Assembly (NCBI GenBank): GCA_938004375.1
Contig: CALKWH010000430.1
Location: 1 to 11,459 of the forward strand
DNA length: 11,459 nucleotides
Reading direction: 5' to 3'
Origin: an uncultured Pseudomonadota bacterium
Lineage (GTDB): Bacteria; Myxococcota_A; Polyangia; HGW-17
A program made the position numbers and the translations under genes. The notes beneath the pieces were generated by a model that ran no database searches, was not told where the DNA came from, and saw nothing but the letters and a program-made list of their open reading frames with translations. Positions 7,946 through 11,459 of this stretch are shown here, one piece after another. Every line of letters starts with the position of its first letter. The stretch's first letter is position 1.

Positions 7946-7965
7946 ATTCTTCAGAATTGAAGAAT
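7946..7965. promoter_or_regulatory. Palindrome 2, putative HipB operator
   Basis: This is a perfect inverted repeat ATTCTTCA-GAAT-TGAAGAAT, sharing the core TTCA-nAAT-TGAA with palindrome 1. It ends 5 bases before the candidate -35 hexamer of hipB, so a protein bound here would cover or border the promoter. The surrounding DNA is markedly AT-rich compared with the rest of the window. Confidence 0.7.
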
Positions 7966-7970
7966 TGTCA

Positions 7971-7998
7971 TTGATATTGCGGAGGCGTCGGGTATAGT
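7971..7998 (+). promoter_or_regulatory. Putative hipBA promoter
   Basis: TTGATA (7971-7976) and TATAGT (7993-7998) are separated by 16 bases, a good sigma-70-like pair. The expected transcription start, about 7 bases after the -10, falls at or next to the hipB ATG at 8005, which suggests a leaderless message. Palindrome 2 lies immediately upstream. Confidence 0.5.
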
Positions 7999-8004
7999 CC
8001 CGGT

Positions 8005-8373
8005 ATGACCGGTTTGCTCGACACCCACACCGATCCGTTCATCCTGGCGGAGCTGGGCCAACGGATTGCCCGCCTGCGCGTGGACGCACAGATGACCCAG
8101 GCGCAGCTGGCCTACGAGGCCGGGATCTCCAAGAGCACGGTGGAGCGCCTCGAGGCGGGGCGGTCCATCCAGGTCGCCGGCCTGATCCGGGTGCTGCGGG
8201 TGCTCGGGCTGGTCGCCAACCTCGACCTGCTGCTGCCCGCGCCCGCGCAGGGTCCCCTGGCGCTGCTCGACGGGGGACCGTCGGTCCAGCGGCCAACCGA
8301 CGTCCGGCGGCGCTCCCCGCGCAAGAAGAAGCCCGACGCCGAAGCCGCGCCGTGGCGCTGGGGTGACCAATGA
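8005..8373 (+). CDS. hipB: HipB-type antitoxin, XRE-family DNA-binding protein
   Basis: This is the 122-residue antitoxin of a HipBA module. Residues about 16-75 form an XRE/Cro-type helix-turn-helix: LGQRIARLRVDAQMTQAQLAYEAG, then the recognition segment ISKSTVERLEAGRS at 41-54. The C-terminal third is basic and Pro-rich and ends WRWGDQ, a tail seen in other HipB proteins that lie directly ahead of hipA. HipB binds and neutralises HipA and represses the operon. The stop overlaps the hipA start (ATGA at 8370-8373), so translation is probably coupled. No ribosome site is properly placed: GGAGGCG at 7981 is 17 bases upstream of the ATG. The promoter position points to leaderless translation. 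An internal ATG at residue 30 would cut the first helix and is unlikely. Confidence 0.9.
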   Translation: MTGLLDTHTDPFILAELGQRIARLRVDAQMTQAQLAYEAGISKSTVERLEAGRSIQVAGLIRVLRVLGLVANLDLLLPAPAQGPLALLDGGPSVQRPTDVRRRSPRKKKPDAEAAPWRWGDQ

Positions 8374-9668
8374 CCGTGGTGGCCGAGGTCCGCCTGTGGG
8401 GGACCCGCATCGGCGCGGTCCACCTCCCTGCCGGGAGCGAAGCGGCGGTCTTCGAGTACGACCCGGCCTTCGCCGGCAGCGGGATCGAGGTGGCGCCGCT
8501 CACGATGCCGCTCTCCCGCCGGCTCCACTCCTTCCCGGGGCTGCCGCGGGCCGCCTTCCACGGGCTGCCCGGGCTGCTCGCGGACTCCCTGCCGGACCGC
8601 TTCGGCAACGCCCTGATCGACGCGTGGCTGGCCGCCCAGGGCCGCGCCCCCGACAGTTTCAGCGCGGTGGAGCGCCTGTGCTACACCGGCAGCCGCGGCA
8701 CGGGCGCCCTCGAGTACGTTCCGGCCGTGGGCCCCGACGCCGGGCGCTCCGAGGCCGTCGAGGTGTCCGATTTGGTCCGCCTGGCCTCGACCATCCTCGA
8801 CGCGCGCCAGGACCTGTCGGTGAGCTTCTCCGACGACCGGCAGGAGCAGGCGCTGCGGCACCTGCTCGCGGTGGGCACCTCGGCGGGCGGCGCGCGCGCC
8901 AAGGCCGTCATCGCCTGGAATCCGGTCACCGGCGAGGTGCGCTCCGGCCAGGTCGCGGCCGGGGGCTTCGAGTACTGGCTGCTGAAGTTCGACGGCGTGG
9001 CCGGGAACCGGGACCGCGAGCTGGCCGATCCCGCCGGCTACGGCGCGGTGGAGTACGCCTACCACCTCATGGCGCGGGCCGCGGGCCTCGAGATGACCGA
9101 CTGCCGCCTGCTCGAGGAGCACGGCCGCCGCCACTTCATGACGCGCCGCTTCGACCGGCTGCCCGGCGGCGACAAGGTGCACATGCAGTCCCTGGCGGCC
9201 CTGGCGCACCTGGACTTCAACGCCCCCGGCGCGCACGCCTACGAGCAGGCCTTCCTGGTCATGCGGCGCCTCGGGCTCCCCATGGCCCAGCTCGAGGAGC
9301 AGTTCCGGCGCATGGTCTTCAACGTGCTCGCGCGCAACCAGGACGACCACGTGAAGAACCTCGCCTTCCTGATGGACCGCCGCGGCCGGTGGCGCCTCGC
9401 GCCCGCCTTCGACCTGACCTATGCGTTCAATCCCCGGGGGCAGTGGACCGCGCAGCACCAGATGACCATCCACGGCAAGCGCCGGGGCTTCGTACGGGAC
9501 GACCTGCTCGCGGCCGCCGAAGCGGCCTCCCTGTCCGGGCGCCGCGCCGCGCACTTCGTCGAAACGGTCGCGAAGGCCGTGTCCGCCTGGCCGGATTTCG
9601 CGCGGGCCGCGGGGGTCGCCGAAGCCTGGCGCGAAGACATCGGGAAAAACCTGATCACCGACCTGTGA
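8370..9668 (+). CDS. hipA: HipA-family toxin, serine/threonine protein kinase
   Basis: This is a 432-residue full-length HipA-like kinase. E. coli HipA phosphorylates glutamyl-tRNA synthetase, stalling translation and causing persistence; the target here is unknown. The N-terminal subdomain (about 1-115) includes LPDRFGNALIDAWL and CYTGSRGTGALEY. The Gly-rich loop GTSAGGARAKA (169-179) contains the Ser/Thr position where E. coli HipA inactivates itself by phosphorylation at Ser150. LLKFDG (204-209) gives the likely ATP-binding Lys206. The catalytic motif NQDDHVKN (323-330) and FDLT (347-350) provide Asp325, Asn330 and Asp348, with the same spacing as Asp309, Asn314 and Asp332 of E. coli. All key residues appear intact. 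Translation is coupled to hipB by the ATGA overlap. The last 20 residues are identical to the tail of the ATPase at 9895-11199. Confidence 0.93.
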   Translation: MTVVAEVRLWGTRIGAVHLPAGSEAAVFEYDPAFAGSGIEVAPLTMPLSRRLHSFPGLPRAAFHGLPGLLADSLPDRFGNALIDAWLAAQGRAPDSFSAVERLCYTGSRGTGALEYVPAVGPDAGRSEAVEVSDLVRLASTILDARQDLSVSFSDDRQEQALRHLLAVGTSAGGARAKAVIAWNPVTGEVRSGQVAAGGFEYWLLKFDGVAGNRDRELADPAGYGAVEYAYHLMARAAGLEMTDCRLLEEHGRRHFMTRRFDRLPGGDKVHMQSLAALAHLDFNAPGAHAYEQAFLVMRRLGLPMAQLEEQFRRMVFNVLARNQDDHVKNLAFLMDRRGRWRLAPAFDLTYAFNPRGQWTAQHQMTIHGKRRGFVRDDLLAAAEAASLSGRRAAHFVETVAKAVSAWPDFARAAGVAEAWREDIGKNLITDL

Positions 9669-9670
9669 CG
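9606..9670 (+). repeat. Direct repeat, copy 1: hipA 3' end
   Basis: This 65-base stretch covers the last 20 codons and stop of hipA plus two bases. It recurs at 11137-11201, 1,531 bases downstream, with one mismatch (C at 9656, T at 11187; both codons are Ile). Similarity stops at once on both sides. This copy is probably native, since its protein sequence continues naturally from HipA. Confidence 0.97.
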
Positions 9671-9727
9671 GCGCCGCCGGCGCTGTGTCCCTGCGCTGCG
9701 GGTCTACGGGGACCCCGGCCGCCCCCC

Positions 9728-9763
9728 ATGGGCGTGCTCTCCGGCGGCGAGCGCAACCGCCTG
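9728..9763 (+). pseudogene. Relic of an ABC-F (EttA-like) ATPase signature region
   Basis: Read in the frame starting at 9728, this stretch codes MGVLSGGERNRL followed by RRA. That is nearly the same as the ABC signature of the second domain of EttA-type ABC-F proteins, commonly written VGVLSGGERNRxHLA. The match begins abruptly, is lost after about 12-15 residues, and the frame stops at 9788-9790. No Walker motif or other ABC-F sequence is nearby, so this is a short gene scrap and not a working gene. It lies between hipA and the ATPase gene, where other evidence also points to recombination. Chance similarity in GC-rich DNA cannot be fully excluded. Confidence 0.45.
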
Positions 9764-9810
9764 CGGCGGGCGCCATCTAAATATAAATGACTGCATGGAC
9801 ATGCTATATA

Positions 9811-9871
9811 CTTTCAATCGGACGGACATAAACTTTCAGATGGACGCACTCAAAGCTTGCAATTGGACGCA
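9811..9871 (+). repeat. Three 16-base direct repeats upstream of the ATPase gene
   Basis: The units are CTTTCAATCGGACGGA (9811-9826), CTTTCAGATGGACGCA (9833-9848) and CTTGCAATTGGACGCA (9856-9871). Eleven of 16 positions are the same in all three (CTTnCAnnnGGACGnA). Starts are 22 and 23 bases apart, about two DNA turns, so a protein could bind all three on one face. A much weaker partial unit may lie at about 9790-9802. They end 23 bases before the ATPase start and are probably regulator sites or iteron-like elements. Confidence 0.65.
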
Positions 9872-9894
9872 TCCTGACGTAGAACCGAAGGGTC

Positions 9895-11199
9895 ATGGAT
9901 GCGCCGCCATTGATCCCTCGCCTGATCCTGCCCCGAATGCTGGAGGCCTTGTCGGATTCGCCCGTCGTGCTTCTCCATGGACCGCGCCAGTGCGGCAAGA
10001 CGACGCTGGCCCGTCACCTGGGAGCACTGCAGGGATACGATTACCTTTGCTTCGACGATGACGTGCAGCGGCGGGCGGCGCAGGCTGATCCGGTGGGGTT
10101 CGTGGCCGAACTGCCCGACCGGGTCATCCTCGACGAGGTTCAGCGGGTGCCGGAGTTGTTCACCACGATCAAGACGGCGGTCGATGCCCGGCGTCTGCCC
10201 GGACGCTTCATCCTGACCGGGTCAGCCAACGTGCTGCTGGTCCCGAAGTTGGCCGACTCCCTGGCCGGCCGCATGGAACTGTTGCGGCTGCACCCCCTGG
10301 CCCAGGTGGAGCTCTCCGGCGGTGGCCCCGGCTTTTTGTCGGCCCTGTTTCAGGGACAGTTCAGAACCGGTCCAGCGGGCGCCCGTATGGGCCGACTGCT
10401 GGCCGACCGCATCGCCGCAGGCGGCTTCCCCGCAGCGCTGAACCGCCCCTCTGCGAGACGACAGGCGGCCTGGTACCGCGACTACACGGAGACTCTCGTG
10501 CAGCGGGACATCCGCGACCTGGCCCGGATCTCGGCGCTGGACGCGATCCCCCGCCTGCTGACCCTGGCGGCCGGCCAGACGTCCCATCTGATGAACGTCT
10601 CGGAGCTCGCCGCGCCGTTTTCGGTCAGTCGCCCGACGATCCGGGATTATGTGACCCTCCTGTCGCGGATTTTCCTGCTCGAGGAGCTGGCCCCCTGGCA
10701 CAACAACCGACTTTCCCGCCTGATCAAGACGCCCAAACTCCATCTGGGAGACACCGGTTTGGCCTGCGCGCTTCTGGGGGTGGACGCCGATGGGCTCTGG
10801 CTGGACCGCGCCCTGTTTGGACAGATGCTCGAGACCTTCGTTTACCAGGAGCTACGGCGACAGGCGAGTTGGAGTGACGCCCCGGTCGCCTTTTTCCACT
10901 TCCGGGACAAGGATCAGGTCGAGGTGGATCTGGTACTGGAGTCCGGTCCGAGGCTGGTCGGGGTGGAGGTGAAGGCGTCCTCCACCGTCACCGGCGACGA
11001 CTTCCGTGGCCTGCGCAAGCTCCGGGATTCGGATCCTGCGCGGTTCGTGTCCGGCGTGGTGCTCTACGACGGCGCGGCCATCGTACCCTTCGGCGAACGG
11101 TTGCATGCCGTGCCCATCACGCGTATGTGGGAACCCGCCGCGGGGGTCGCCGAAGCCTGGCGCGAAGACATCGGGAAAAACCTGATTACCGACCTGTGA
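9895..11199 (+). CDS. AAA+ ATPase with DUF4143 domain (COG1373-like)
   Basis: This is a 434-residue member of the AAA_14/DUF4143 ATPase family, widespread and often in accessory DNA, with no settled function. The ATPase part (about 15-140) has Walker A GPRQCGKTT (29-37), Walker B VILDEVQ (77-83) and a sensor-like LTGSAN (107-112). YRDYTETLVQRDIRDLARIS (194-213) is the typical linker to DUF4143. A winged-helix-like segment (about 232-265, FSVSRPTIRDYVTLL) follows. The C-terminal domain carries EVDLVLE and GVEVKAS (343-362), a PD-(D/E)xK nuclease-like arrangement. The family normally ends near VVLYDG...AVPITRMW; here residues 415-434 are an added tail identical to the HipA C-terminus. The ribosome site is weak (GAAGGG, 2 bases before the ATG). 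It follows hipA in the same direction, 226 bases away, with its own likely control region. Confidence 0.92.
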   Translation: MDAPPLIPRLILPRMLEALSDSPVVLLHGPRQCGKTTLARHLGALQGYDYLCFDDDVQRRAAQADPVGFVAELPDRVILDEVQRVPELFTTIKTAVDARRLPGRFILTGSANVLLVPKLADSLAGRMELLRLHPLAQVELSGGGPGFLSALFQGQFRTGPAGARMGRLLADRIAAGGFPAALNRPSARRQAAWYRDYTETLVQRDIRDLARISALDAIPRLLTLAAGQTSHLMNVSELAAPFSVSRPTIRDYVTLLSRIFLLEELAPWHNNRLSRLIKTPKLHLGDTGLACALLGVDADGLWLDRALFGQMLETFVYQELRRQASWSDAPVAFFHFRDKDQVEVDLVLESGPRLVGVEVKASSTVTGDDFRGLRKLRDSDPARFVSGVVLYDGAAIVPFGERLHAVPITRMWEPAAGVAEAWREDIGKNLITDL

Positions 11200-11201
11200 C
11201 G
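11137..11201 (+). repeat. Direct repeat, copy 2: grafted 3' end of ATPase gene
   Basis: This 65-base copy of the hipA 3' end (9606-9670) has 64 identical bases. It is fused in frame at codon 415 of the ATPase gene and supplies its last 20 codons and stop. The boundary falls at a codon edge in both genes. The downstream side after 11201 does not resemble the sequence after hipA. Confidence 0.97.
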
Positions 11202-11211
11202 CCGGGCCTCG

Positions 11212-11415
11212 TCAATCGGAGGGTTCGGCGTGGGGATCGACGCGTAACTCCTCGGGGATCAAGCGGATGAACTTCTTCAGATGGGCCAGATAGAGCAGGT
11301 AGCCTGGGGAATCCAGGTTATAGTTCACATAAAATACGACGGTGTCGCCGACTATTTCGATGGTGCAGGGCGGCGCCTGGAGGAGATAGTCCATCATTTT
11401 CGGGTGCAGGAGCTC
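11212..11415 (-). CDS. C-terminal part of an unknown protein, 5' end cut by contig edge
   Basis: The stop (TGA) is at 11212-11214. The frame is open through two in-frame ATGs at 11392-11397 and on to the adapter junction, reading ELLHPKMMDYLLQAPPC at its visible start. No ribosome site precedes either ATG, so the gene more likely begins off the contig; a start at 11397 would give only 61 residues. The visible part mixes beta-like segments (CTIEIVGDTVVFYVNYNL) with a helix (GYLLYLAHLKKFIRLIPEEL) and ends in an acidic tail. I recognise no family. It is convergent with the ATPase gene, 12 bases between stops. Confidence 0.6.
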   Translation of the reverse strand, partial: ELLHPKMMDYLLQAPPCTIEIVGDTVVFYVNYNLDSPGYLLYLAHLKKFIRLIPEELRVDPHAEPSD

Positions 11416-11459
11416 AGATCGGAAGAGCGTCGTGTAGGGAAAGAGTGTAGATCTCGGTG
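11416..11459 (-). other. Illumina universal adapter, reverse complement, not genomic
   Basis: The stretch starts AGATCGGAAGAGCGTCG and is the reverse complement of the adapter at 1-46. Genomic sequence ends at about 11415. The two ends together imitate terminal inverted repeats but are library artefact. Confidence 0.97.

Noticed and set aside
9606..9670. Target-site duplication of a transposon
   Set aside because: At 65 bases it is far longer than transposase duplications, there are no terminal inverted repeats inside it, and no transposase gene lies between the copies.
9671..9684. Terminator hairpin after hipA
   Set aside because: A short GCGCC/GGCGC stem can form but no T-tract follows, and such stems are common by chance at this GC content.
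1..11459. Terminal inverted repeats suggesting a linear plasmid or transposon
   Set aside because: The inverted ends are the Illumina adapter and its reverse complement, so they have no biological meaning.

Overview
The window is one metagenomic or draft-genome contig whose two ends are sequencing adapter, not biology. Positions 1-46 and 11416-11459 are inverted copies of the Illumina universal adapter, so the genuine insert is about 47-11415. The DNA is very GC-rich. It carries a core bacterial gene (smc), several small lipoproteins with Asn-Asn-Val repeats and paired-cysteine motifs, and a HipBA module. This style of secreted protein is typical of Myxococcota and their relatives (Bradymonadales and other former Deltaproteobacteria). 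That placement is an inference from protein style, not from a marker gene.

Left part (47-2544): the 5' two thirds of smc on the minus strand, running off the contig. The ATP-binding head half, first coiled coil, hinge and part of the return coil are present; the C-terminal head is missing.

Middle part (2696-7893): a run of envelope genes in alternating orientation with tiny gaps. In order they are a Cys-rich lipoprotein (+), a lipoprotein with a PHP-type phosphoesterase domain (-), a 380-residue lipoprotein of unknown function (+), a lipoprotein with a GDMT/ADMT repeat (-), a lipoprotein with an NNV repeat and a Cys-rich domain (-), and a 73-residue two-helix membrane protein (+). Convergent pairs almost touch: 2696-3079 and 3076-4473 overlap by 4 bases, and 4608-5750 and 5760-6485 are 9 bases apart. 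Five of the six have a lipobox, so this is a surface or periplasm neighbourhood, though no shared pathway can be read from it.

Right part (7894-11415): a mosaic accessory region. An AT-rich regulatory stretch with two similar palindromes precedes hipB-hipA, a type II toxin-antitoxin module whose genes overlap by ATGA. It is followed by 224 bases holding a short relic of an ABC-F (EttA-like) gene and three 16-base direct repeats, then an AAA+/DUF4143 ATPase gene. The last 20 codons, stop and two following bases of hipA are repeated almost exactly (64 of 65 bases) as the in-frame 3' end of the ATPase gene. The two proteins therefore share an identical 20-residue tail. This points to an insertion or recombination event that duplicated the hipA 3' end, and it is the most unusual thing in the window. 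The contig closes with the C-terminal part of an unknown minus-strand gene.
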